Positions 34,520 to 44,348 of a stretch of 64,000 nt of DNA are shown here, in pieces; the stretch's first letter is position 1; the number at the start of each line of letters is the position of its first letter. The notes beneath the pieces are model-generated. The model was not told the origin of the DNA, did not search any database, and saw only the letters and a list, made by a program, of their open reading frames with translations. The stretch lies in IMG/VR virus record IMGVR_UViG_3300005265_000433, positions 1-64,000 of that record. One strand, 5' to 3'. Made by a program: the position numbers and the translations under genes. The stretch comes from a virus.

Positions 34520-37500
34520 TTAGGTTACATCTCCTTGTATTAAGAGTTGGATTGATGAATCAATCGGTGTAACATTTGGAACTTGTTGATTACTATTAAC
34601 AACACTAGTGTTGTTTGTTATAACATTAGAAATATTAGTTGATATTATTTTTCCAACTTTATCCAAATTCTTTTTTGAGTCTTCAGCTAAATTGGTTATT
34701 GCTTTACCTGTTGAAGCTGAAAATTCCTTAGCTGTTAATTTTGTAGCTAAAATAATTTTATTAGCCTCAATTTTAACTATCTTTTCACTACCCGAACTTT
34801 CTTCAGTTTTTGGTGTAGCTTTAGCTTGAAATTTAATTAATTTTTCTTTAGCTGATTTTTGAATTGCAGTTATGTTTTTTCTAACATAATGTTCAGCTTT
34901 TATACTATAAATATCAGACTGGAGGTCGAGAAAATCAATCATATCTTGAAGTTCAGTAACTCGACTATCATACATAGCTTTAGCTTTTACAGTATACTCA
35001 TCTTTCTTTTGTTTAACTATTTTAACAATATTTTTATAATATGATTTTGCTTCTGCTGTCCATACTGATGTATTTATTTTAAATAATTCAAGTTGAATAG
35101 TCATATCATCTTTTAAATTTTCAGCTTTTGATTTCAAGTTATCATAATAGCTTTTTGCTAGTTTTTTATATTCTGGCATTTTAGCTTTTATATCTTCATA
35201 ATAATTTTTAGCTACCTTTTTAACATTCTCTTTAGCCATCCAAACATCTGTCTTAAAAAACTCATATCGAAGAGCTAAATCTTCTTGCATCATTGTTGCA
35301 TTGTTTTTAAAATTATCATAATAACTTTTTGCAACTTTTTTATAATCTACTAATTTTGCCTGAAATGCTTTTCTTGCATTTTCTTTAGCCATCCAGACAT
35401 CTGTCTTAAAAAATTCATAACGTTCTTTTAAATAATCTCCTGTTAACTCTAATTCTATTTTTTGATTATTCCACCATGAAACAGCTAAATCTCTATATTT
35501 TGTGGCTTTTTCTTTTAAATCTGTTTGTATTTTTACTAGAGCTTCTTTATGTTGACTCCACCAATATTCAACTTTTATTTGTAAAACTTCTATTTGGTTA
35601 GCATAATAATCTTTTTGAGCAATTAATGCAGCTTTAGCATCTTTACCTTTTTCTTTGGCTACATCAAAACCTTTTTTAGCTAAGTCTACACCTTGTTTAA
35701 TTCCTTTTGTAGTTAATTCTTTGCCTTTTGTGTAACTTTTTTTAGCTAAATCTATAGCTTTTTGTTTTAAGGTTTTATGCCCATGTTTTTCTAAATATTT
35801 AATAAAAGCTTTTTCATAACGTTCTCCATATTTATGTGGTTCTTCATTAACTCCTATTTCTGGATGCTTTCCTTTATTAAATCCAATATATGCATTTTGC
35901 ACCTCTTCTTGATTATATCTTTCATAGAAACCTGTATTTGAAAAGTAAACTTTTTGTCTACCATCTTTTATTTTTTCAGCGATCATAGGATCACGAAAAG
36001 TAGATCTAAAGTTACTAATACCAGCAATTTTTTTCATTTTCTCAAAACCAGTTTTTCCGATTAGACTATATTTTGCATGTTCTGATTTATTTAATTCTAC
36101 TGCTTGTTTTGCTCTAGATGCTTTTTCTGCATAATCAGCTTTACTTTCTTTTTTAAATTTCTTATCAATAAAATAAGTTATAGCTTTTTTTGCCATATAT
36201 GCTAAGACTGCTGTGACAATTAAAGGAATAATAATAGGCAATGCGGCAGTAAGCCCTGTACCTAAAGTTGCCATAATTCCACCACCTGCTGCCATACCAC
36301 CTGCTATACCACCTATAGCACCAACGGCAGCACCCCCAAGAGCTTTTAAAATGCCACCCAAAAAGCTAGTTACTTTTTTAAAACCATTCCAAAGAAATAA
36401 ACCTATTGATTTAATTAATGACCATAATTTATTTTTACCTTTTGCCTCTTTTTTAGCTAAAATCCAGTGTTTTTGTAATGTATTTCTTATATTTTTAAAT
36501 ATTGTAATTGGGTCATTTCGTTTTGCTAATTTTCCTATCGTTGTGCCAAACATTCCAATTTTCTGACCAGATTTTGATTTGGCAAATTTACTATTTTTAA
36601 TTTTATCAGAAATATCTATTCCCATTTCAGCAAGTTTGCCTTTTTTAGCTTCATTTAATGAATGTTTATATTTTTCAGTTTGAATTTTGTACCATTTTCT
36701 ATTCTGGACTAATTGATCTATTGATATCCTACTTTTAACAAATTCTCTACTTTTCTTATGTTTATCAAATTCTTTTTGGTATTTCAATCTATCTTCTTTT
36801 TCTTTTAAATCTTTATTTCTTTCATCTATTTTTCTTTTATCTTTTTCTTTTTGAACCATAAGCATTCTCATTCTTACGGATGCTGGAAGCTTACTTATAG
36901 CATCAAATTTTCCTTCTTGACCTTCTATTTTTGTTTTAAAACTTCCCTTCATCCTAGAAGGTAAACCTGCAACAATCGCATCACGAATTTTTCGTAAAAC
37001 CATCAATTGTTCAGTTGCAACACCTAATAAATCTAATTTACTAGATTTAGGGCCGTGTGTAACATAGTCAATCTCACCTTTTAGGGTTTTAGTTTTAGTT
37101 TTTCGATGGCTTAAATAACCCTTCAATAATCCTTTATCTAATACATCCCCAAGCAATCCTTCTTTTCCAGCACCAAATAAACCTAATAATTTTTGAATAT
37201 ATGACTTTGCAATTTTTCTTTTTGGTAGTTCGCCAGCTTCATTGCCGCCACTTAATATTTTAATCATTGTTGACTGATTAGCAATCATTGAATCATATTT
37301 TACCATTGAATCGACATATAAACTACCAAGTATTGAAGCTGTCATTTCTTGAGCAGGTAAATTCTTAGGAATTACACTAGCATATCCACCTTTTTTCTTA
37401 AAAAATCTACCTATAACCTTAAAGGGTGTTGAAGCAATTTTATAAGTAAGTTTAGATAATATAAAAACTTGTCTGTATAATTTATTTTGAGCCATCATTG

Positions 37501-38593
37501 ATTCGTGAATTAAAGCTCGCTGTTTTGTTCCATTTGTTAAAGCATTTCTAATTTCAAGTGTTGCTCTTAGCATTCTTTCTTGAGCAGGTGCATCAACATC
37601 ATTCCAAGCTTGTCTGTAAGCTGTCATGAAAGCTTTTGCCATCCCTTTTTCTTCTTTTTCTCTATCAGATTTTACATAAGCTCTTGTTTTAGTTGTAAGT
37701 TTAAAAGTAATTGCTTCAACAAAATTATGAAATGTATCAACGCTACTTTTAAATATTTTAGATCTAGTTAGTTTAGATTTACCCATACCAGGTACTAAGG
37801 AACCTATATCTTCAGGATTAGCTGAGAAAGTTCCACTTGATGATTGCACAAGATATTTTCTAAAGTCTGTAATTAATTTTTCTATATTATCAGCTATTTT
37901 TTGTAGAGGATCTAATAATTTATCAATAGGCGCAACTATTTCACCTTTATGAGCTTTAATTACTGAATCTCTTTTTAAATAACCACCCACTGCTAATTTT
38001 GGAACTATACCTTCAACTTTTTTAACTAATTCTTTTTCTCTATGCCTATTTTGAGCCTTTTCTTTCATATTTGATAATTTTTCTTTTGCTTTTTCTTTTG
38101 CCATTCCAAGTTTTTCTTTAATAAATTCTCCAGAAGAAGAAGCAACATTTTTAACACCACTAGCACCTGCTTCCGCAAATCTTTTTATAGTATCATTATT
38201 TAATGCTCTTGTTAAAGCATAACCAAATATAGGCATTGACCTGGACATAGCCATTGCCAATACATTTTTTGTTTCAACACCAAAATCTTTGCTTAATTCT
38301 CTTGTCATTTCTTTTAAACCATCTTTTGTCATTGTCATGGCTTTTTGAGATGTTGTTGTTGAAATTTGTAAAGTTTTCTTTGCAGTTATTGCAGCTAATC
38401 TCATTGATTGATGAGCCATTTTATCTATATTTAAAGTAGCTCTCTTGTAAAATTTCGTAGCTTGTTCACTAACTATTGAGGAAGTATTTCCACTAGTTGA
38501 ATTTTTAATTCCAGCATTATATTTTTTGGAATATTTTTCCGCAGCGGATGAGACTCTGGTAACATCCTTTAATAACTTGTTTATATCTTCCAT
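34520..38593 (-). CDS. Tape measure protein
   Basis: A 1357-residue Lys/Ala-rich protein, mostly helical. A strongly hydrophobic, Gly/Ala-rich region lies at about 740-805 (GGAAVGAIGGIAGGMAAGGG, then PIIIPLIVTAVLAYM), the membrane-inserting type of segment seen in tape measures. The last 500 residues are a long coiled-coil-like array in which units with SYYDN...K and YEFFKTDVWMAKEN recur; two copies of the latter are near-identical (around 35230 and 35390 in the DNA). Tape measures set tail length and may be ejected with DNA. It follows no chaperone gene that I can recognise. Confidence 0.8.
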   Translation of the reverse strand: MEDINKLLKDVTRVSSAAEKYSKKYNAGIKNSTSGNTSSIVSEQATKFYKRATLNIDKMAHQSMRLAAITAKKTLQISTTTSQKAMTMTKDGLKEMTRELSKDFGVETKNVLAMAMSRSMPIFGYALTRALNNDTIKRFAEAGASGVKNVASSSGEFIKEKLGMAKEKAKEKLSNMKEKAQNRHREKELVKKVEGIVPKLAVGGYLKRDSVIKAHKGEIVAPIDKLLDPLQKIADNIEKLITDFRKYLVQSSSGTFSANPEDIGSLVPGMGKSKLTRSKIFKSSVDTFHNFVEAITFKLTTKTRAYVKSDREKEEKGMAKAFMTAYRQAWNDVDAPAQERMLRATLEIRNALTNGTKQRALIHESMMAQNKLYRQVFILSKLTYKIASTPFKVIGRFFKKKGGYASVIPKNLPAQEMTASILGSLYVDSMVKYDSMIANQSTMIKILSGGNEAGELPKRKIAKSYIQKLLGLFGAGKEGLLGDVLDKGLLKGYLSHRKTKTKTLKGEIDYVTHGPKSSKLDLLGVATEQLMVLRKIRDAIVAGLPSRMKGSFKTKIEGQEGKFDAISKLPASVRMRMLMVQKEKDKRKIDERNKDLKEKEDRLKYQKEFDKHKKSREFVKSRISIDQLVQNRKWYKIQTEKYKHSLNEAKKGKLAEMGIDISDKIKNSKFAKSKSGQKIGMFGTTIGKLAKRNDPITIFKNIRNTLQKHWILAKKEAKGKNKLWSLIKSIGLFLWNGFKKVTSFLGGILKALGGAAVGAIGGIAGGMAAGGGIMATLGTGLTAALPIIIPLIVTAVLAYMAKKAITYFIDKKFKKESKADYAEKASRAKQAVELNKSEHAKYSLIGKTGFEKMKKIAGISNFRSTFRDPMIAEKIKDGRQKVYFSNTGFYERYNQEEVQNAYIGFNKGKHPEIGVNEEPHKYGERYEKAFIKYLEKHGHKTLKQKAIDLAKKSYTKGKELTTKGIKQGVDLAKKGFDVAKEKGKDAKAALIAQKDYYANQIEVLQIKVEYWWSQHKEALVKIQTDLKEKATKYRDLAVSWWNNQKIELELTGDYLKERYEFFKTDVWMAKENARKAFQAKLVDYKKVAKSYYDNFKNNATMMQEDLALRYEFFKTDVWMAKENVKKVAKNYYEDIKAKMPEYKKLAKSYYDNLKSKAENLKDDMTIQLELFKINTSVWTAEAKSYYKNIVKIVKQKKDEYTVKAKAMYDSRVTELQDMIDFLDLQSDIYSIKAEHYVRKNITAIQKSAKEKLIKFQAKATPKTEESSGSEKIVKIEANKIILATKLTAKEFSASTGKAITNLAEDSKKNLDKVGKIISTNISNVITNNTSVVNSNQQVPNVTPIDSSIQLLIQGDVT

Positions 38594-38598
38594 TTAAT

Positions 38599-39492
38599 TT
38601 AACCTTTTATTTTCTCAAAAGTTTTTGAATATTTTGGAGATTTGCTTAATTCGGACCCAATCGCAATAACCTCTGAACAAAAAAATAATTCTTGAATTGG
38701 TAGAGTATTTGTATCAGTTGATTTAAATGTTTTCTTATAAGCCTTATAGAAAGCTCTAAAAAAATACAAAAATTTATTCAAATTATTAAAAAATCTATCT
38801 GAGTTTGTAAAATATAAAAGCATCATTAATTTATGTTTATCTATTATTTCCTGAACTTCTTCAGATTTATCACTAACTTTAAATATCATATCTCTAATTT
38901 CATTCACATATTTTAAAAACATTTTTTGATCAATAGTTTTTGCTGTTTCAAATTTATATGTCATATCAGATATTTTTTTACCAAGTATTTGTATATTCTT
39001 TTTATTTGGAATAAATTCCCCTACTATTCCATCAATATAATTTATATAAAAATCTTCTAATTCACTTTTAAATAATGAATGACATTCTGAAGGGTTTTGG
39101 TCAAAATATTTATGCATACCTTCATGTAAAAGCAATTTTGCTAATTTTTTATTATTACTATATATTGCAACAATTGTATTGTTTGAAATGAGTATATATA
39201 TTCTTTTTGTATCTGGTGAAAAAAAACCACATATAGATTGTTTACCCTTAGACGCAAAAATTTTATAAAATGTAAAACCAACCACACCTTTAGTTAAGTA
39301 ACATGGGAGTATTAAATTATTATCAATTAAACTTTCAATTTTACTAGAACCCTTAAATCTTTTTGTTGCAAGCATTGCTTTTTTAAATTTAGCTTTTAGT
39401 TTTCCAGAAGAAAAAAGTTTTAATCCGCCAATTTTAGCAACAAGTTTTAATCCAATTGGCAGACTAAACATTTCATTTAAGTTATTAGGCAT
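38599..39492 (-). CDS. Zincin-like putative metalloprotease
   Basis: A 297-residue protein with LLLHEGMHKY at residues 120-129: an HExxH zinc metalloprotease signature (H123, E124, H127) inside a predicted helix. A candidate third ligand is one of the acidic residues in SELEDFY about 17 residues later. The C-terminal half is helical. Gene order (terminase, this gene, tape measure) suggests a virion or maturation role, but known phage prohead proteases are of other classes, so this would be unusual. The start overlaps a run of stop codons of the terminase gene; SD is AAGGAG. Confidence 0.6.
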   Translation of the reverse strand: MPNNLNEMFSLPIGLKLVAKIGGLKLFSSGKLKAKFKKAMLATKRFKGSSKIESLIDNNLILPCYLTKGVVGFTFYKIFASKGKQSICGFFSPDTKRIYILISNNTIVAIYSNNKKLAKLLLHEGMHKYFDQNPSECHSLFKSELEDFYINYIDGIVGEFIPNKKNIQILGKKISDMTYKFETAKTIDQKMFLKYVNEIRDMIFKVSDKSEEVQEIIDKHKLMMLLYFTNSDRFFNNLNKFLYFFRAFYKAYKKTFKSTDTNTLPIQELFFCSEVIAIGSELSKSPKYSKTFEKIKG

Positions 39493-39495
39493 TTA

Positions 39496-41151
39496 TTACT
39501 CCTTAGTATACATATTTAAAATATTAAAATAAGACTCTTGATTTATATTTTTATCCATAGTTTCTTTTACTATATCTATAATTGTATCATTATTTACTTC
39601 ATTAACATTTATATCATTCATAGCCATAATAGTTTTAAATGATGATTTATTTAATGAACTAGTATTTAACATTAATGGCATATCATATTTTCTAACATAA
39701 AAAGCCATTGCGGCGGACATTGCCAAATCATCATAACACCCAGAGTCAGCTTCAACTCTACCTGATGTTTTTGTAGTTAAACCAACTAGTTCCATGGCGA
39801 GTCTTCTAGATTTAACTATCTCAGGAAATTCATTTACATAACTATATAAAGCATCAATCATTAATGGCCTAGTTTTTGCAGTTGTTGTTAATCCAGGTAT
39901 ATTTTTATTTGCTTCTTTATATAAATAGGTTTCCATTGAATCATTTTTAACAGCTTCAACAACTTGATTACCGTAAGAATTTAACTCGATAATTAAAGCA
40001 CCTATATAAATTGACGCTGCAAGACGAACTACTTTTATATAATCTTGAACTTCACATTTACCTTGATATTCCCACACTTCTTCTAATGTTTCAATATCCC
40101 ACACTGTTAATGCTGATTTATCATCACCATGTGAAGGTGCAGTATCAACACCAATCAAATAAGATTTTCCCTCTTCTGGATTTGCAAATTTCCACACTTC
40201 ACCATTATATAATTTAATTTTATCAATTGGTTCAAGATCTTTTGTTTGATCTTGTAATTTTTCAATAATGTTTTCATCAAAAAATGATCCTTTTGATGAT
40301 ACAAATTTAAGCTCTAATTCTTGTTGAATTTTCTTTTTATCATTATCAAATAATGCACATTGAGTTGCATACCAGTCAGGATCTTCGGCAAGTTCTTTAA
40401 TATCTTTCCAATGAATTATAAAAGATTTAAATATATCATCACCAGCAAGTGCGTTTGTATACCTTTTATAAAACCATGCACCAACACCTTGTGTTTTATT
40501 AGGGGTAGATAAAACAACAGTTCCATATGGTACACCAGCTTCTCTTGCATGTTTTTGATTTGTTGATAATGCTGGAACCATACCTGTCCACGCATCTTCG
40601 ATTTTTTCAACGAAAGCTGCTTCATCAATTACTAAGAACGTCACAGCGCGACCACGTAATGTTTTAGATGGTGCTTTGGGGTTGACGGTTGCGGCATAGC
40701 ATTTAGAGCCATTAGTAAGAATAAATGACTGTTCTGATCTCTTTGCAAAACCTTGACCGCTTTGTCCGCCTTTCGGTCTCATCCAAGCTGGTAATTTCTC
40801 AATCATACCAGCTATTGTTCTAGCAAATGTGGTCGCTTCAGCACCATCTTTTGAAACAATACCAATAACTGTATTATCATAAAAAACTGCTAACCAAGCA
40901 CAATAAGCCTGTGTAACGGTTGAAATACCAACTTGTCTAGATTTTAATACTAAAACAAAATGTTCTGAATGAATTAAATCAATTAATTCAGCTTGTTTAT
41001 CATATGGTATTAATTCTCTATCACCACCGGGTAATTCTAATAAAATATAGTTTGAACAGAAATAATAAAAATCATTTTTACACTTTAAAAATTCCTCAAC
41101 ATTTTTTTCTATTGCTAACTGTTTTTTGGATTTTCTTTTTTCTTGTGCCAT
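39496..41151 (-). CDS. terL: Large terminase subunit
   Basis: A 551-residue packaging motor of the gp17 type. ATPase: variant Walker A KSRQVGIST at 70-78 (lacking the usual GKT form, as in T4-like terminases), Walker B FLVIDEAAF at 172-180. The nuclease domain begins near residue 330 with YLIGVDTAPSHGDD, the first catalytic Asp being in GVD, and the second acidic cluster is in GCYDDLAMS near 489. It cuts and pumps concatemeric DNA into the capsid. No small terminase gene was recognised. Confidence 0.92.
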   Translation of the reverse strand: MAQEKRKSKKQLAIEKNVEEFLKCKNDFYYFCSNYILLELPGGDRELIPYDKQAELIDLIHSEHFVLVLKSRQVGISTVTQAYCAWLAVFYDNTVIGIVSKDGAEATTFARTIAGMIEKLPAWMRPKGGQSGQGFAKRSEQSFILTNGSKCYAATVNPKAPSKTLRGRAVTFLVIDEAAFVEKIEDAWTGMVPALSTNQKHAREAGVPYGTVVLSTPNKTQGVGAWFYKRYTNALAGDDIFKSFIIHWKDIKELAEDPDWYATQCALFDNDKKKIQQELELKFVSSKGSFFDENIIEKLQDQTKDLEPIDKIKLYNGEVWKFANPEEGKSYLIGVDTAPSHGDDKSALTVWDIETLEEVWEYQGKCEVQDYIKVVRLAASIYIGALIIELNSYGNQVVEAVKNDSMETYLYKEANKNIPGLTTTAKTRPLMIDALYSYVNEFPEIVKSRRLAMELVGLTTKTSGRVEADSGCYDDLAMSAAMAFYVRKYDMPLMLNTSSLNKSSFKTIMAMNDINVNEVNNDTIIDIVKETMDKNINQESYFNILNMYTKE

Positions 41152-41156
41152 AATAT

Positions 41157-42422
41157 TTAATTCAATATACTTTTATTTGTTCTAGCTAGTGTTACAAAAC
41201 ATCCAGCAGACCAATCATAATTTTCTTTTGTAAATGTTAATACACTAGAAGTTAAAATATATTTTCCAGTAAATCTTCTATAATCAACTATTTCAGTATC
41301 AAATTTCACTGGTTCTCCTATCCTTAATAAATTAGTTAAAAACATAGATCTGGCTAATCCTATTTTTAAAGTAAATAGATTTGATAATGGTTTAGAATGA
41401 TTTGCATTAATAAAAACAGGAGAATAATCATTTCCTGTTTGGTCTGTATAGTAATGCATTCTTTTATCTGTTATTATTTCATCAAGAAAAAACTCAGGAT
41501 CAGATGTAGGATGTGTAAAATCAATTAATCCATAATCTTTTGCTATTCCCTTTAGATCATTTACAATAGTATATGATAAAGTATCTTTTGGTTTTACAAC
41601 ATATTTTAAAGTTCTTGCATATACAGAAAATTTAGAATTGGCTTTATAATCTGTCTTAACTTCAGCCATTGTATAAAAAACTTTAGGGTTTAAACCCTTT
41701 GAAGTTAATTTTTCATTGTCTCCATCTGAAGCCAATTGATGAATTGTAAATACTACATCTTTTTTCATTCTGTTTGTTAAATTAAAAACTTGTAATGTAT
41801 TAGTATGATTACAAAAAATAGAGGATACACCATTATAAATACCAAATGTTGAATCTAAATATTTGAACATATTACCAACAGTTGATGGAGGTATACATAC
41901 TTGATCCAATGGAAATGCATTTATACCTTCTTCATCCATTTCTAATATTGCTGTTGTATTTTCGCTAATTATTCCTTTTATTAAAACATCTATTGGAATA
42001 TTTGTTTGAACATCATTAACTAATGTCGAAATAGTTTTAAACGGTTTTCGGCAAATAGTTGTTATTTCTACAGTTCTTGGTGTTGGAACTCTTTCATTAT
42101 CATTATCTTTCATTATCATTGTTTTAATTGGAAGATCTAAATTATCATTTAAGTGCATCAATTCAAACATTAGTGTTTGATATTCTGGTATTAAACCTTC
42201 ACCATCCCAACCTTGCAAAACAATAATTAAGGTTATATATTCTTGCCCATATAATTTGTTGTTTAAAATTACATTATCAGGATCAGTATTAAATTTTAAT
42301 GTAATAACAGGATAATAACTAGCTAAGGATGAAATAATAGTCACATCTACAAGGTCAGCAGAATAATCTTGTTCTCCAATAATTAATCCAACTAGATATG
42401 ATTGACCAGAAGTTATAGACAT
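41157..42422 (-). CDS. Probable baseplate hub protein (gp27-like)
   Basis: A 421-residue beta-rich protein. The C-terminal section IGEPVKFDTEIVDYRRFTGK followed by ILTSSVLTFTKENYDW and 'VTLARTNKS' matches the fold and ending of hub proteins that attach the central spike in contractile tails. The middle has ISTLVNDVQTNIPIDVLIKG and FPLDQVCIPPSTVGNMFKYL, as in gpD/gp27-type hubs, whose third domain uses such a 'xPPSTVxxxFxYL' element. No lysozyme domain is present. Confidence 0.65.
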   Translation of the reverse strand: MSITSGQSYLVGLIIGEQDYSADLVDVTIISSLASYYPVITLKFNTDPDNVILNNKLYGQEYITLIIVLQGWDGEGLIPEYQTLMFELMHLNDNLDLPIKTMIMKDNDNERVPTPRTVEITTICRKPFKTISTLVNDVQTNIPIDVLIKGIISENTTAILEMDEEGINAFPLDQVCIPPSTVGNMFKYLDSTFGIYNGVSSIFCNHTNTLQVFNLTNRMKKDVVFTIHQLASDGDNEKLTSKGLNPKVFYTMAEVKTDYKANSKFSVYARTLKYVVKPKDTLSYTIVNDLKGIAKDYGLIDFTHPTSDPEFFLDEIITDKRMHYYTDQTGNDYSPVFINANHSKPLSNLFTLKIGLARSMFLTNLLRIGEPVKFDTEIVDYRRFTGKYILTSSVLTFTKENYDWSAGCFVTLARTNKSILN

Positions 42423-42444
42423 ATGATTATAATCCTCACCTTTT

Positions 42445-42456
42445 CTATTTTGTTCT
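42445..42456 (-). promoter_or_regulatory. AGAACAAAATAG motif (site 7)
   Basis: Minus-strand copy, 34 bases before the hub gene ATG and followed by AAAAGGTGAGG. It lies downstream of a terminator for the upstream gene, where a new transcript would be expected to start. Confidence 0.45.
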
Positions 42457-42478
42457 GCTTTTAAAACAAAAACCCAAA

Positions 42479-42511
42479 AAAAAAAGAAACTAAGAGATAG
42501 TTTCTTTTTTA
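42479..42511 (-). terminator. Intrinsic terminator
   Basis: AAAAAAGAAACTA, a short loop and TAGTTTCTTTTTT. On the minus strand it directly overlaps the stop of the gene at 42509 and ends in a long T-run, separating it from the hub gene. Confidence 0.8.
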
Positions 42512-43126
42512 AAAGAAATGAAATACAATGGAGCGAAGGAATGGCACTAGGTAGGATTCAAAATATTTATCAATATCAATCATAATATTAGAGGAATAAA
42601 ATTCCTCTTTTATTTTCTTTAATAATGTAGCAATTGAATTTACATTTAAAAAATTAATATGTAATATTTTATTTAAGTATTTTTCCATTTTTGGATATAA
42701 ATGGGGTATACCTTTAATAACTACATCACCTCCAGACATAGCAATATACATATCCCTATCAAATGAAATTATAAATTTAGTGTAATAATGTTTTAATTTC
42801 AAACTTAATTGCATTTCATCCGTTAAAGCAAACCTTTTTCGTACTAATATACCATCATATTGTCTCAAAAGAATATCAGATTCCTTTAGTTCATTTACTT
42901 TTATATACCCATCAATAATTGAGGTTGTGGTTTCCCTTAAAAACTTTGTAAGCCTTGGATTGGATCTCATCATCAACCCAATTTTTTTATTTCTCTCAAA
43001 TTTATCTTCAAATGGTATATCAGAAATATCATAGCCATTTATTTTTAAAATATTATAATGACATTGGGGTATATCATATTCATATACTTCATCTAAAAAT
43101 AATGGACTGTTTAAAGGAAATTTCAT
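42509..43126 (-). CDS. Hypothetical protein
   Basis: A 205-residue protein, helical and basic. No recognised family. It overlaps nothing but lies five bases after the gene at 43132, so the two are probably made together. A terminator follows at once. Possibly a head-tail or assembly protein by position; this is a guess. Confidence 0.65.
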   Translation of the reverse strand: MKFPLNSPLFLDEVYEYDIPQCHYNILKINGYDISDIPFEDKFERNKKIGLMMRSNPRLTKFLRETTTSIIDGYIKVNELKESDILLRQYDGILVRKRFALTDEMQLSLKLKHYYTKFIISFDRDMYIAMSGGDVVIKGIPHLYPKMEKYLNKILHINFLNVNSIATLLKKIKEEFYSSNIMIDIDKYFESYLVPFLRSIVFHFF

Positions 43127-43131
43127 CGAAA

Positions 43132-44004
43132 TTACTCATAACAATTTAAGGACAAAAAAGATTTAATATTCAAAATATCAATTATCAATTCATCAATAGA
43201 TATCCAATGATTTAAATCTACCATTTGAAGTTTTTTACTGTCAAACCATTTAATTACATCTAATTTTGTTGATAATGGTTCTTCAATATCTGATAATTTT
43301 TTATAACGATAATAAAAAGATTCAATATTTGGGTTTTCTTTTAATATATCATCTGTTAAAATTTTATCAGAAAATCTATATACTACATAATCTTGAGCTT
43401 TTCTTTTCATTTTAGGCATTTTAAATAAAGGAACATATATACCTTCAACTTTTCTAGCATAGTAATTTATCAAACCAGATTTACTTCCATAAGAAATAAT
43501 ATATTCATTATCACCTAGTAAATACACAATTTGAAATAATCCATTTGTGAAAAACAAAAATCTCTTTGGTGTTAAATTGAATATATTATAACCATCCACA
43601 TTTTTAATAAACTCAATACGTCGTTCAGGATGACCATCAACTAAAGTACCACTATTAGTTAAAATAGCAACACATAGAATTTCAGATGATTTAATACCAT
43701 CAACTTTCAATTCAAGTTCTGTAATATCATCAAAACTAGATACATAAGTCTGAAACCAATCATATAAATTGATAGATGAAAGTCTTGATGTTGAATCAGG
43801 TGCAATTATTTCATGAGTTTGTTTCATATTCTCTTCTGTTTGATCTTCAACAAATACGTGTGCAAAATCTGATATAATATTAGTGCAACCTTTGTTTGAT
43901 TTTATAAACTCGTCTACATCCTTTATGATTTCTTGATCACTGACATCTGGTTTTACATCACTAACTAGCTTATCATCTATTAAACTAGCCAAGTTATCTG
44001 TCAT
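43132..44004 (-). CDS. Hypothetical protein
   Basis: A 290-residue acidic protein. I take ATG 44004, nine bases after AAGGAG; upstream in-frame ATGs run into the acyl carrier protein gene and lack a good site. Beta-rich middle (ELELKVDGIKSSEILCVAIL ... RRIEFIKNVDGYNIFNL). No motif recognised. Cotranscribed with the gene at 42509. Confidence 0.65.
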   Translation of the reverse strand: MTDNLASLIDDKLVSDVKPDVSDQEIIKDVDEFIKSNKGCTNIISDFAHVFVEDQTEENMKQTHEIIAPDSTSRLSSINLYDWFQTYVSSFDDITELELKVDGIKSSEILCVAILTNSGTLVDGHPERRIEFIKNVDGYNIFNLTPKRFLFFTNGLFQIVYLLGDNEYIISYGSKSGLINYYARKVEGIYVPLFKMPKMKRKAQDYVVYRFSDKILTDDILKENPNIESFYYRYKKLSDIEEPLSTKLDVIKWFDSKKLQMVDLNHWISIDELIIDILNIKSFLSLNCYE

Positions 44005-44023
44005 TGTATCATTCTCCTTTTTA

Positions 44024-44293
44024 TTATCCATTTTGATCACCGTAAACATATTTATCAACAAGTTGAATAAAGTCTTTTATGGTTATAGCTTTTTCAGTTT
44101 CAGAATCCATTATACATATATTATATTTTTCTTCAATAAGAATTATTAAATCTAATATATCTAATGAATCAATATTTAATTCTGTTCTAAAATTAAGATC
44201 ATCTTTAAGATCTTCTTTTTTAAATTCAGGATTTAAATTATCTATAATATAATCATAAAGTATTGTAAAAATTTCTTTCTCTGTACTTTTCAT
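44024..44293 (-). CDS. Acyl carrier protein
   Basis: An 89-residue acidic protein with the carrier-protein core: ELNIDSLDILDLIILIEEKY, where S43 in D-S-L-D is the expected 4'-phosphopantetheine attachment site. Helix I (FTILYDYIIDNL) and the end of helix III (AITIKDFIQLVDKY) are also in place, so the whole four-helix fold is present. Carrier proteins hold acyl or aminoacyl chains as thioesters. No synthase, holo-ACP synthase or acyltransferase is visible nearby, so it would use host enzymes or outside phage genes. GGAGG precedes the start. Confidence 0.9.
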   Translation of the reverse strand: MKSTEKEIFTILYDYIIDNLNPEFKKEDLKDDLNFRTELNIDSLDILDLIILIEEKYNICIMDSETEKAITIKDFIQLVDKYVYGDQNG

Positions 44294-44348
44294 AGTATTC
44301 CTCCATGATTTAAATTACATACCATTTCAAAATACCAGGTATATAATA

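Noticed and set aside
36213-36566. Proline/alanine-rich plus-strand frame inside the tape measure
   Set aside because: It is the antisense of the Gly/Ala-rich membrane segment; such shadows arise from codon bias.
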